A stretch of DNA of 25,612 nucleotides from contig CAAEDK010000018.1 of assembly GCA_900754605.1 (NCBI GenBank), positions 1 to 25,612 of the forward strand. Reading direction: 5' to 3'. The DNA is from an uncultured Oscillospiraceae bacterium. GTDB taxonomy: Bacteria; Bacillota_A; Clostridia; Oscillospirales; Oscillospiraceae. The notes below the pieces were generated by a model that was not told the DNA's origin, did not search any database, and saw only the letters and a program-made list of their open reading frames with translations. The position numbers were made by a program, and so were the translations under genes. Below, one piece after another: positions 7,511 through 15,469 of this stretch (its first letter is position 1; each line of letters starts with the position of its first letter).

Positions 7511-8689
7511 ATGCCACAGCTCAGCCGCCGCGTGCAGCTGTTTACCGACTCTGTGATTCGGCGAATGACCCGGATCAGCAACCAGTATAACGCTATCAAT
7601 CTCTCCCAGGGTTACCCTGACTTCGATCCGCCCCGCCCCCTGCTGGACCGCCTGGCCCAGGTAGCCTATGGGGGCCCCCACCAGTATTCTGTCACCTATG
7701 GAGCCCAAAACCTGCGGGAGGCCCTGGCGGACAAGCACAGCCGTGCCATCGGCTGCGCCGTAGATCCGAACACCCAGGTGCTGGTCACCTGCGGCGGTAC
7801 CGAGGCCATGATGTCCGCCATGATGACGGTGTGCAACCCCGGGGACAAGGTGATCATATTCAGTCCGTTCTATGAGAACTACGGGGCGGATGCCATCCTC
7901 TCCGGTGCCGAGCCCATCTACATCCCTCTGATCCCGCCGGCCTTTGACTTCGATCGCGCCGCCCTGGAGGACGCCTTCCGCCAGGGGGCCAAGGCCATCA
8001 TCGTCTGCAACCCCTCCAACCCCACAGGCAAGGTCTTTACCCGGGAGGAACTGGAGTACATCGGCGCCCTGGCCCGGCAGTATGACGCGTACGTCATCAC
8101 CGACGAGGTGTACGAGCACATCGTGTTCGCCCCCTTCCACCACGTCCACATGGCCGGCCTGCCCGGGATGAAAGACCGCACCATCACCTGCAGCTCTCTG
8201 TCCAAGACCTACTCCATCACTGGCTGGCGTCTGGGCTATCTCATTGGCCCGGCGGAGGTCATTGAGCACGCCAAAAAGGTCCACGATTTCCTCACCGTCG
8301 GGGCCCCCGCCCCCCTTCAGGAGGCAGCCTGCGTGGGGGTCCGCTTCCCCCAGTCCTATTACGAGGAGCTGACAGCACTATATACCCGGAAGCGGGATGT
8401 GTTCCTGGCAGGCCTGGACCGACTGGGGCTGAAGCACAACGTCCCCCAGGGGACCTATTTCGTCCTGCTGGATATCTCGGACTTTCTGGCTCTGGACCGC
8501 TTCCAAGGCTGGAGCGACCTGGAATTCTGCGAGTGGATGATCCGTGAGATCGGCGTCGCCGCGGTGCCCGGCTCCAGCTTTTTCCGGGAGCCGGTAAACC
8601 ACCTCATCCGCCTGCACTTTGCCCGGAGCGAGGAGACCCTGGGGCAGGCCCTGGACCGGCTGGCCAAGCTGGCCGCACTGCTGCACTAA
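7511..8689 (+). CDS. PLP-dependent class I/II aminotransferase
   Basis: This 392-residue fold-type I aminotransferase is probably active in the cytoplasm on an amino acid/2-oxo acid pair. Visible features are INLSQGYPDF near the N-terminus, the cofactor-binding segment CNPSNPTG, TDEVYEH, and the Schiff-base lysine in SSLSKTYSITGWRLGY (Lys232). A substrate-carboxylate arginine probably lies in HLIRLHFA. It resembles the kynurenine/glutamine/methionine aminotransferase group, but the substrate cannot be read from sequence. AAAGGAGG lies 8-10 nt before the ATG. It is followed after 14 bp by a second aminotransferase. Confidence 0.9.
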   Translation: MPQLSRRVQLFTDSVIRRMTRISNQYNAINLSQGYPDFDPPRPLLDRLAQVAYGGPHQYSVTYGAQNLREALADKHSRAIGCAVDPNTQVLVTCGGTEAMMSAMMTVCNPGDKVIIFSPFYENYGADAILSGAEPIYIPLIPPAFDFDRAALEDAFRQGAKAIIVCNPSNPTGKVFTREELEYIGALARQYDAYVITDEVYEHIVFAPFHHVHMAGLPGMKDRTITCSSLSKTYSITGWRLGYLIGPAEVIEHAKKVHDFLTVGAPAPLQEAACVGVRFPQSYYEELTALYTRKRDVFLAGLDRLGLKHNVPQGTYFVLLDISDFLALDRFQGWSDLEFCEWMIREIGVAAVPGSSFFREPVNHLIRLHFARSEETLGQALDRLAKLAALLH

Positions 8690-8703
8690 GGAGGTTTTAC
8701 AAC

Positions 8704-9834
8704 ATGGAGATCAAACCCTTTCTGGTAGAAGAATGGATGAACAAATATGAGGTGGGCGCCAGGTACAATATCGCTGAGACTTGTGTGGACTCCGTCTCCC
8801 TGGACGAGCTGTTCCAACTCACCGGCGAGGACAAAGAGACTTTTCTCTCCTCCCTGTGCGCCCGGCGGCTGACCTATGGGGACATCTTCGGCCAGCCAGC
8901 CTTCCTGGAGGGGATCTGCCGTCTGTACCGGAACCTGCGCCCAGAGCAGGTGACCCCCACCCACGGCGCTGCCGGAGCCAACCACCACCTGTTCTGCTCC
9001 CTGGTGGAGCCGGGTGACAAGGTCATCTCCGTTCTGCCCACCTATCAGCAGCTGTACTCCATCCCCGACTCTCTTGGCGCCCAGGTGGAGCTGCTTCCCC
9101 TGTCCCCGGATAGCGGTTTTCTGCCTGACCTGGCCCGTCTGGAGGAGCTGGCCCGGGGAGGCGTCAAGCTCATCTGCCTGAACAACCCCAACAATCCCAC
9201 CGGGGCCCTCATGTCCCAGGAGATACTGGAGCAAATTGTTGCCATCGCCCGCCGCCACGGGGCCTATATCCTGTGTGACGAGGTGTACCGCCACCTCACC
9301 CAGGAGGAGGGCTACTGCCCCTCCATCGTGGACCTGTATGAGAAGGGCATCAGTGTCAGCAGTATGTCCAAGGTGTTCTCCCTGGCCGGGATCCGGCTGG
9401 GCTGGATCGCCTCCCGGGATCCCGGGGTACTGGAACGCTGCCTCATTCACCGAGACTACGACCTCATCAGCTGCGGGATGCTGGATGAGACGGTAGCCGC
9501 CCTGGCCCTGAAGCACGGAGACAAGCTGCTGGCCCGCAACCGGGGCATCGTGCGGGAAAATCTGTCCATTCTGGATGCCTGGATCCAACGGGAACCTCAC
9601 GTCTCCTATGTCAAGCCCCAGGCCGGGACCACTGCTCTGGTGTACTACGACCTGGACATCCCCTCCTATGATTTCTGCCGGGAGATGTATCACGCCACCG
9701 GGGCCTTCGTCACCCCGGGCGACTGCTTCCAGCAGGAGCACTGCGTCCGGGTGGGCTATGCCTGTGACCGAAAAACCCTGGTGGACGGCCTGGAGGCCAT
9801 GAGCGCCTTCCTGGCTCAGAAGGCCAGAAGCTGA
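8704..9834 (+). CDS. Second PLP-dependent aminotransferase, class I/II
   Basis: This 376-residue fold-type I enzyme is only distantly similar to its neighbour. The cofactor motif NNPNNPTGA, CDEVYRHL, and the lysine of SSMSKVFSLAGIRLGW (Lys223) are present. The N-terminus (MEIKPFLVEEWMNKYE) and the short total length recall the capreomycidine-synthase-like branch of aminotransferases rather than aspartate aminotransferase. Whether it transaminates or does another PLP reaction is open. AAGGAGG sits 8 nt before the ATG and the gap to the previous gene is 14 bp, so the two are an operon. Two different PLP enzymes under one regulator suggest consecutive or complementary steps. Confidence 0.88.
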   Translation: MEIKPFLVEEWMNKYEVGARYNIAETCVDSVSLDELFQLTGEDKETFLSSLCARRLTYGDIFGQPAFLEGICRLYRNLRPEQVTPTHGAAGANHHLFCSLVEPGDKVISVLPTYQQLYSIPDSLGAQVELLPLSPDSGFLPDLARLEELARGGVKLICLNNPNNPTGALMSQEILEQIVAIARRHGAYILCDEVYRHLTQEEGYCPSIVDLYEKGISVSSMSKVFSLAGIRLGWIASRDPGVLERCLIHRDYDLISCGMLDETVAALALKHGDKLLARNRGIVRENLSILDAWIQREPHVSYVKPQAGTTALVYYDLDIPSYDFCREMYHATGAFVTPGDCFQQEHCVRVGYACDRKTLVDGLEAMSAFLAQKARS

Positions 9835-9842
9835 ATCCAGAC

Positions 9843-9891
9843 AAAAAAACGCTGCCGGAGGCCGCCGATATAACGGCGGTCTCCGGCAGCG
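9843..9891 (-). terminator. Intrinsic terminator of the liv operon
   Basis: A long stem, CGCTGCCGGAG...CTCCGGCAGCG with GCCGCC/GGCGGT inside (9850-9891), is followed on the minus strand by seven Ts. It sits between two convergent units. Its plus-strand side lacks a good T run, so it may stop the aminotransferase transcript only weakly. Confidence 0.88.
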
Positions 9892-9942
9892 TATTCTGTT
9901 GTCTCACAAGACAGGAGGCTCTTCCTTGGCTGTGAGCCCCTG

Positions 9943-10653
9943 TCAGCCGCCCAAGTAGGCACGCTTGATCTCCGGGCTCTCGATCAGCTCTGCGCCGGTG
10001 CCGGTGGCCACGATCTTTCCAGTCTCCATCACATAGCCCCGGTGGGCCACGGACAAGGCCATCTGCGCATTCTGCTCCACCAGCAGAATGGTGGAACCCT
10101 TCTGGTTCAGGTTCTTGATGATGTCAAAGATCTGCTCCACCAGGATGGGGGCCAGGCCCATAGAGGGCTCGTCCAGCATCAGCAGCTTGGGATGGGACAT
10201 GAGAGCGCGGCCCATGGCCAGCATCTGCTGCTCGCCGCCGGACAGTGTGCCTGCCACCTGGCTGCGGCGCTCCTTCAGACGGGGAAACAGGTCGTACACC
10301 ATCTTCAGATCCCGGGGCACACCGGCAGGGGGCTGGGTATAGGCCCCCATCTCCAGGTTCTCCTCCACCGACATCTGAAGGAACACCCGCCGTCCCTCGG
10401 GCACCTGGGCCAGGCCCCGTCCCACCAGCTTGTCGGCGCTCACGGTGTTGATGTCCTGTCCGTCAAAGAGGATGCTCCCCGTCTTGGACCGGAGCAGACC
10501 GGAGACGGTCTGGAGTGTGGTGGTCTTGCCTGCCCCATTGGCCCCGATAAGGGTGACGATCTCCCCCTGATTGACCTGGAAGGAGATGTCCTTGATGGCG
10601 TGGATGGCCCCGTAATAGACGTTGATGCCCTCTACCTTCAGCAGTGTCTCCAT
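9943..10653 (-). CDS. livF: Branched-chain amino acid ABC transporter ATPase LivF
   Basis: One of the two ATPases that power import of Leu/Ile/Val (or related amino acids) across the cytoplasmic membrane. The 236-residue protein has Walker A GANGAGKTT, signature LSGGEQQMLAMGRA, and Walker B LLMLDEPSMGLAP, all in the LivF pattern. GGAGG lies 7 nt before the ATG, and the livG stop falls between them (3-bp gap). It is the last gene of the importer operon. Confidence 0.94.
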   Translation of the reverse strand: METLLKVEGINVYYGAIHAIKDISFQVNQGEIVTLIGANGAGKTTTLQTVSGLLRSKTGSILFDGQDINTVSADKLVGRGLAQVPEGRRVFLQMSVEENLEMGAYTQPPAGVPRDLKMVYDLFPRLKERRSQVAGTLSGGEQQMLAMGRALMSHPKLLMLDEPSMGLAPILVEQIFDIIKNLNQKGSTILLVEQNAQMALSVAHRGYVMETGKIVATGTGAELIESPEIKRAYLGG

Positions 10654-10656
10654 CGG

Positions 10657-11508
10657 TCACGCCTCCTTCCGCTTGCCCAAATAGGCCTCGATGACCACCG
10701 GGTCGTTTTTGATCTCGTCCGGGGTGCCCTTGGCAATGATCTGCCCAAAGTTGAGCACTGCGATACCCTCACAGATCCCCATGACCAGGTTCATGTCGTG
10801 CTCGATGAGGAGGATGGCAATGCCGAAGGTGTCCCGGATCTTGACGATATTGTCCATAAGCTCCGCGGTCTCCGAGGGGTTCATGCCCGCCGCAGGCTCG
10901 TCCAGCAGCAGCAAGCTGGGATTGGTGGCCAGCGCTCGAACGATTTCCAGCTTCCGCTGATCTCCATAGGGCAGGGATCCCGCCTTGTACTTGGCCAGAT
11001 ATCCCATATCAAAGATGGACAGCAGTTCCATGGCCCGCTCGTGAGCCAGCTTCTCTGCATTCCAGTATTGGGGCAGGCGAAGGATCCCCGACCACATATT
11101 ATAGTTGATGTGGTTGTGCAGACCCAGCTTTACGTTGTCCTCCACACTCAGGTTGGAGAACAGGCGGATATTCTGGAAGGTGCGGGCAATCCCCGCCTTG
11201 TTCACCTGGACGGTATTCATATTGTGCGTGTCCACGCCGTCCACCAGGATAGTTCCCCGGGTGGGCTGATACACTTTAGTCAGCAGATTGAACACCGTAG
11301 TCTTGCCCGCGCCGTTGGGGCCGATGAGGCCGGCGATCTCGGTGCGTCCGATCGCCATGTTGAAGTCCTTTACCGCCGCCAGGCCGCCGAAGTCGATTCC
11401 CAGGTGACGGCACTCCAAAATGGGACTCTTGTCGATGTCCCGCTCCGGGATCTTATTGGTGCTGGGTACCGGGACCAGCTTGACAGGTTCCTTTTGCATC
11501 CGACTCAT
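10657..11508 (-). CDS. livG: Branched-chain amino acid ABC transporter ATPase LivG
   Basis: The partner ATPase of LivF. The 283-residue protein has Walker A GPNGAGKTT, the LivG-type signature LPYGDQRKLEI, and Walker B LLLLDEPAAGMNP. There is a short N-terminal extension of about 25 residues before the first strand (ILECRHLGIDFGG). The ATG overlaps the livM stop codon by 4 bp (ATGA), indicating translational coupling, and AAGGAGG lies upstream. Confidence 0.94.
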   Translation of the reverse strand: MSRMQKEPVKLVPVPSTNKIPERDIDKSPILECRHLGIDFGGLAAVKDFNMAIGRTEIAGLIGPNGAGKTTVFNLLTKVYQPTRGTILVDGVDTHNMNTVQVNKAGIARTFQNIRLFSNLSVEDNVKLGLHNHINYNMWSGILRLPQYWNAEKLAHERAMELLSIFDMGYLAKYKAGSLPYGDQRKLEIVRALATNPSLLLLDEPAAGMNPSETAELMDNIVKIRDTFGIAILLIEHDMNLVMGICEGIAVLNFGQIIAKGTPDEIKNDPVVIEAYLGKRKEA

Positions 11509-12578
11509 TTCGCCGCGCCTCCTTTCTTTTCTGCTCTGCGCTCCCGCAGACGAGCGAAGAAGCCCCAGATAGCGGGATTGTTGGTGGCCAGCATCACCAG
11601 GATCAGCACAATGGCATATACCAGCATCCGATAGTCTGCAAACTGCCGCAGGGCCTCAGGCAAGATGGTCAGGGCCGCCGCCGCGATGACAGAGCCCCAC
11701 ATATTCCCCAGGCCGCCCAGCACCACAAACACCAGGATCAGGATGGAGGTGTTGAAGTCAAACTTCGTAGCCACGAAGGTAGTCTGGCTGCATCCATATA
11801 GGGTGCCAGCCGCACCCGCAAGAGCAGCAGAAGTAACGAAAGCAATCATCTTGTATTTGGTGACGCTGATGCCTACACTCTCTGCGGCGATGCGGTTGTC
11901 CCGGGCGGCCATAATGGCCCGTCCGGTGCGGCTGTTGACCAGGTTAAAAATCACCACCAGCGTGATCACTACCAGCACAAAGCCCACAGTAAAGGTGGAG
12001 ATCCGCTGGGTGTTCATCACGCCCATGGGACCGCGAATCAGCTGGAGGCCGCCCTCCTCCAGGGCATTTTTATCCGTGAGGAAGCTAAAGTGCAGCCCCT
12101 TCTTGTCCACCCCCAGATAGGTGTTGGTGAGCACACTTTTGATGATTTCTCCGAACGCCAGGGTCACAATCGCCAGGTAGTCGCCGTTGAGACGCAGCAC
12201 TGGAATACCGATCAGAAACCCGAAGAAGCCCGCCAGAAGGGCACCGATCACCATGGCCACTCCCAGTCGCACCGGCGTAAAGGGGATCAGCTCCGCCAGC
12301 CCGTTGGCAGCTGCGCAGCCCAGGAACGCGCCTATGCTCATAAAGCCCGCATGCCCCAGGGACAGCTCTCCGGATACACCTACTACCAGGTTCAGGGCCA
12401 GGGCCATCGTCACATAGGCACAGATGGGGATCAGCTGCCCTTCCAGCACTGAACCCAGCCCCGTGGTCATCCGCAGCAGCTGGAGGATGACAAAGGCACC
12501 TACCACCAGGGCATAGGTAAAGACACTGGACCGGGTGGTTTTATTCATATTTGCAAGTCGGTTCACAACACGGCTCAT
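11505..12578 (-). CDS. livM: Branched-chain amino acid ABC transporter permease LivM
   Basis: An integral membrane permease of 357 residues with about ten hydrophobic segments. It has the family motif LSLGHAGFMSIGAF near residue 75 and the NGDYLAIVTLAFGEI loop that contacts the ATPases. I chose the ATG at 12578 with GAGGTG about 6 nt upstream; a GTG at 12587 would add three residues but would place the ribosome-binding site inside the gene. The gap to livH is 10 bp. Confidence 0.92.
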   Translation of the reverse strand: MSRVVNRLANMNKTTRSSVFTYALVVGAFVILQLLRMTTGLGSVLEGQLIPICAYVTMALALNLVVGVSGELSLGHAGFMSIGAFLGCAAANGLAELIPFTPVRLGVAMVIGALLAGFFGFLIGIPVLRLNGDYLAIVTLAFGEIIKSVLTNTYLGVDKKGLHFSFLTDKNALEEGGLQLIRGPMGVMNTQRISTFTVGFVLVVITLVVIFNLVNSRTGRAIMAARDNRIAAESVGISVTKYKMIAFVTSAALAGAAGTLYGCSQTTFVATKFDFNTSILILVFVVLGGLGNMWGSVIAAAALTILPEALRQFADYRMLVYAIVLILVMLATNNPAIWGFFARLRERRAEKKGGAAK

Positions 12579-12588
12579 AGCTACCACC

Positions 12589-13509
12589 TCACACTTTCTC
12601 GCGCACGGTCTTGCCCAGCAGACCGGCGGGCTTCACCAACAGCACCACGATCAGTACACCGAACACCACTGCGGTAGACAGCTGAGTAGAGATATAGGCG
12701 CCGGCGAAGATCTCGATAACTCCCAGCAGCAGGCCGCCCAGCAGAGCCCCGGGGATGGAGCCGATCCCGCCGAACACGGCGGCAGTGAAGGCCTTGATGC
12801 CCGGCATGGAGCCGGTGGTGGGGGTAAGGGTGGGGTAGGCGGAGCACAGCAGCACACCGGCGATGGCCGCCAGGGCCGAACCGATGGCAAAGGTCATGGA
12901 GATGGTGCGGTTGACGTTGATGCCCATCAGCTGGGCAGCTCCCTTGTCCTCCGAAACGGCACGCATAGCCTTACCCATCTTGGTCCGCCCGGTGAAGGCG
13001 GTGAGGGCCAGCATAATGACCACGCAGGCAGCGATGGTCACCAGAGTGACATGGGAGATGGTCAGCGGTCCGATCTTCTGGCTGCCGCTGCCCACAATGG
13101 GGGAAAAGATCTTGGGACTGGAGGACCACAGGATCAGAGCGGAGTTCTGGAGGAAATAGCTCACGCCAATGGCAGTGATCAGCACCGCCAGAGAGGGTGC
13201 CTGGCGCAGGGGCTTATAGGCCAGCCCCTCGATTACCACGCCCAGGACGGTACACACCGCCATGGACAGCACCACACCCGCCAAAGCAGGCACTACCGCA
13301 GCAGCCATGCTCCCAGCCTCAAACATAGGACTCAGGCCGGTCATGGCAAAGAAACACACATAGGCCCCTACCATGATCACGTCGCCATGTGCGAAATTCA
13401 GCATTTTCGCAATACCGTACACCATGGTGTATCCCAGGGCAATGATGGCGTAGACACTTCCCAGGCTCAGTCCTCGGATCAAATAGTCCAGCAGGGTCAA
13501 AACATCCAT
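12589..13509 (-). CDS. livH: Branched-chain amino acid ABC transporter permease LivH
   Basis: The second permease, 306 residues, with about eight hydrophobic segments. The segment ALGYTMVYGIAKMLNFAHGD near the N-terminus is the classic LivH signature. The later loop AVFGGIGSIPGALLGGLLLG is also typical. AAGGTGAG lies 6 nt before the ATG. It pairs with LivM to form the translocation pore. Confidence 0.93.
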   Translation of the reverse strand: MDVLTLLDYLIRGLSLGSVYAIIALGYTMVYGIAKMLNFAHGDVIMVGAYVCFFAMTGLSPMFEAGSMAAAVVPALAGVVLSMAVCTVLGVVIEGLAYKPLRQAPSLAVLITAIGVSYFLQNSALILWSSSPKIFSPIVGSGSQKIGPLTISHVTLVTIAACVVIMLALTAFTGRTKMGKAMRAVSEDKGAAQLMGINVNRTISMTFAIGSALAAIAGVLLCSAYPTLTPTTGSMPGIKAFTAAVFGGIGSIPGALLGGLLLGVIEIFAGAYISTQLSTAVVFGVLIVVLLVKPAGLLGKTVREKV

Positions 13510-13543
13510 AATTTACTCACCTTTTCTCTCTCCTTTTTTCTTC

Positions 13544-13652
13544 GGGCGCATGGGAAAAACGCCGGGCCCATCGGCCCCTTTCCCACACGCCCCGGCCGGG
13601 AGGAAGTCTCCCCCCGCGGCAGCATGTACGCTCCCGCGGGGAGAGGCGCTTC
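13544..13652 (-). promoter_or_regulatory. Two stable hairpins between the binding-protein gene and livH
   Basis: The 156-bp gap holds two strong hairpins in the operon mRNA. One pairs CTCCCCGCGG with CCGCGGGGGGAG (13608-13643, with outer GAAG/CTTC reaching 13603-13652). The other pairs 14 bp, 13544-13557 with 13579-13592, with two G-U pairs and an inner GGGCC/GGCCC stem. Neither is followed directly by a T run. They more likely protect the 3' end of the binding-protein message or attenuate partially, which would give excess binding protein. Confidence 0.6.
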
Positions 13653-13665
13653 CGGTCATATAGGC

Positions 13666-14856
13666 TCAGTCCATGCCCACGTAAGCGCCATCCTGGATGA
13701 CCATGCCCTTAGGACTCTTGGACACTGCACCGGTGGCGTCCCAGGTGATACCCGCACCATCGCCGGTCAGACCAGTGAAGGTAATGGTGGGGAAAGTCTC
13801 CTTCATCTTGGCGTTCAAGTCGGCCGCACTCATATCCGGGGTACAGCCGGCAGTCTCAAGCGCCAGCTTATAGGCGTACACACAGTCATAAGCATCCGCA
13901 GCAAACTGGATGGGGGTCTCACCATACTGCTCCTGGTACTTCTTAACGAAATTCTGGGTGGCCTCATCCTCATCGTCGGCGTTGAAGGGAGTCAGCAGCA
14001 TAACGCCCTCGGCCAGAGCGGGGTCAAAGTTCTTCATGGTGAGGATGCCGTCCATTCCGTCCACGCCGAAGAACTTGGGAGCATATCCCATAGCCTTGGC
14101 CTGGCTGAGGATCAGGGAGGCGGGCTCATAGTAGATAGGCAGGAACAGCAGATCAGCCTCAGCCTGCTTGGCCTGGGTCAGCTGGACGTTGAAGTCGTTC
14201 TGGGAGTCGGTGGTGAAGGGGGCGTTGCCCACCACGTTCAGGCCCAGTTTGTCAGCCTCAGCCATGAACTTATCCTTGATGCCAGTGGAATAGTTGTCGT
14301 CACTTTTCCAGATGATGAAAATCTTCTCTCCCATCTGCTGCTCGGCGATATACTGAGCAGAGGCCAGGCCCTGGTTGGGGTCAGAGAAGCACATCTGGTA
14401 GACGTTGTCCTTACCGGCAATGACATCGGGGGCGGAGGCAGATGGGGTAAGAGCAAAGATCCCGACCTCCTGGTTCAGAGCGGAGGTGCTGATACCGGGC
14501 TGGGATGTAACGGAGCCCAGGGAAATCTGCATTCCCCACTCCTTCAAAGCGTTATAGGCATTGACTGCCTTCTCCGGGTCATGCTGATCGTCCTCGTACT
14601 TCAGATCGAACTGGATGGCGCCGCCCTCGGCATTGATCTCATCCACAGCGATCTGTGCGCCCCGCTGAGCAGCCAGACCATAGATGGAGGCTCCTCCTGT
14701 GAGGGGGCCTGTGCCGCCCAATTTGAAGGCGGTACCGGCGGCGCTCCCCGTTCCGCTGGAACCTGTGTCGGAACTGGAGCCAGAGCCGCCGCAGGCAGTC
14801 ATGGACAGGGTCATAGCCGCTGCCATAGCAAAGGCAAGAAACTTTTTGCTGTTCAT
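13666..14856 (-). CDS. Branched-chain amino acid ABC transporter substrate-binding lipoprotein
   Basis: A 396-residue extracellular binding protein of the LivJ/LivK (periplasmic binding protein type I) family. The first 22 residues form a lipoprotein signal peptide (MNSKKFLAFAMAAAMTLSMTAC). A Gly/Ser-rich linker follows, then the mature domain starting FKLGGTGPLTGGASIYG. AAGGAGAGG lies before the ATG. It heads the importer operon, as usual for this family. The exact ligand (Leu/Ile/Val, other amino acid or amide) cannot be read. Confidence 0.93.
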   Translation of the reverse strand: MNSKKFLAFAMAAAMTLSMTACGGSGSSSDTGSSGTGSAAGTAFKLGGTGPLTGGASIYGLAAQRGAQIAVDEINAEGGAIQFDLKYEDDQHDPEKAVNAYNALKEWGMQISLGSVTSQPGISTSALNQEVGIFALTPSASAPDVIAGKDNVYQMCFSDPNQGLASAQYIAEQQMGEKIFIIWKSDDNYSTGIKDKFMAEADKLGLNVVGNAPFTTDSQNDFNVQLTQAKQAEADLLFLPIYYEPASLILSQAKAMGYAPKFFGVDGMDGILTMKNFDPALAEGVMLLTPFNADDEDEATQNFVKKYQEQYGETPIQFAADAYDCVYAYKLALETAGCTPDMSAADLNAKMKETFPTITFTGLTGDGAGITWDATGAVSKSPKGMVIQDGAYVGMD

Positions 14857-14886
14857 ATAAACCTCTCCTTTTTTATTTACAGGATG

Positions 14887-14915
14887 AATATATTAAAAAA
14901 GCGGCTCCGTTCCAA
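14887..14915 (-). promoter_or_regulatory. Promoter of the liv operon, embedded in an upstream terminator
   Basis: On the minus strand TTGGAA (14910-14915) and TATATT (14887-14892) are 17 bp apart. The -35 box and half the spacer lie inside the hairpin that ends the preceding gene. The leader before the binding-protein ATG would be about 25 nt. No other promoter fits in the 102 bp available. Confidence 0.5.
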
Positions 14916-14928
14916 AGAACGGAGCCGC
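14895..14928 (-). terminator. Intrinsic terminator of the small membrane-protein gene
   Basis: A perfect 12-bp stem, GCGGCTCCGTTC/GAACGGAGCCGC with a 4-nt loop (14901-14928), is followed on the minus strand by six Ts. It lies 30 bp beyond the stop codon of the small membrane-protein gene. Confidence 0.9.
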
Positions 14929-14958
14929 CCTTTTAATCCTTTTGCCGGATAAAAGCGG

Positions 14959-15246
14959 TTACCTCTTTGGAACGCTGTTTCGGCCCGCCAGGGCCAGAAT
15001 AATCAACAACCCCGCTACGCACAGTACAGACAGTACGTTTACCAGAAGGATAGAGTCAGCCAGAAGGCCTACGATCCCTACCAGGATAACAAAAAAGGAC
15101 ACCATCATCATGGTGTCCAACAGGCTCACAAAAGCAGAAGCATTTCCAGACTGGGCCTGGAAATGCGCGCAGGAGGAAGCGGCTGCTGCCATTCCGGCGG
15201 CAGAAGCGCAGCTGTATGCATTGTAACCGCAGCTTTGCTTCTTCAT
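14959..15246 (-). CDS. Small membrane protein with Cys/Ala-rich N-terminus, unknown function
   Basis: I do not recognise this 95-residue protein. The first 35 residues are rich in Ala, Ser and Cys (MKKQSCGYNAYSCASAAGMA, then SSCAHFQ). They are followed by two hydrophobic helices, about 43-62 and 66-86, and a short basic tail. The ATG at 15246 is preceded by GAGGGG and AGGA. The frame stays open upstream, but that region carries a strong promoter and does not look coding. It has its own promoter and terminator. It could be an envelope or stress peptide; no function is claimed. Confidence 0.65.
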   Translation of the reverse strand: MKKQSCGYNAYSCASAAGMAAAASSCAHFQAQSGNASAFVSLLDTMMMVSFFVILVGIVGLLADSILLVNVLSVLCVAGLLIILALAGRNSVPKR

Positions 15247-15275
15247 GCTTCCTGTCCCCTCTCCCAAACTGGATG

Positions 15276-15336
15276 ATTGTGAATTTTGTTCTATTGTAAA
15301 GCACCTTTCACAATTAGTCAATGGTGGTTTCCACCA
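15276..15336 (-). promoter_or_regulatory. Promoter with flanking dyads for the small membrane-protein gene
   Basis: On the minus strand TTGACT (15316-15321) and TACAAT (15293-15298) are 17 bp apart. An 8-bp inverted repeat, ATTGTGAA (15276-15283) and TTCACAAT (15307-15314), brackets the -10 and enters the spacer. A second perfect dyad, TGGTGG-TTT-CCACCA (15322-15336), abuts the -35. These are plausible operators for unknown regulators. Confidence 0.6.
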
Positions 15337-15410
15337 GAATCCAAAAAAAGTGCGCACCGCTTCATGTCCGTTCTGCACAGAATTTTGTCCACGTGCGGCG
15401 GTCACACTAC

Positions 15411-15457
15411 AAAAAAGAACCGGGCTGCACCCTCAGAAAAACCAAGGGTGAACCCGA
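15411..15457 (-). terminator. Intrinsic terminator after the DivIVA-like gene
   Basis: On the minus strand an interrupted stem (CGGGTTCACCCT against AGGGTGCAGCCCG) with a loop of about 11 nt is followed closely by six Ts (15411-15416). Confidence 0.75.
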
Positions 15458-15469
15458 TTCCTGTCATTT

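Noticed and set aside
12535..14952. An 805-codon reading frame on the plus strand opposite livH and the binding-protein gene
   Set aside because: It lies antisense to clear liv genes, is rich in Gly, His and Gln, and has no family motif. It is a shadow of GC-biased codons. Similar long antisense frames at 10042-11634 and 19494-21098 were rejected for the same reason.
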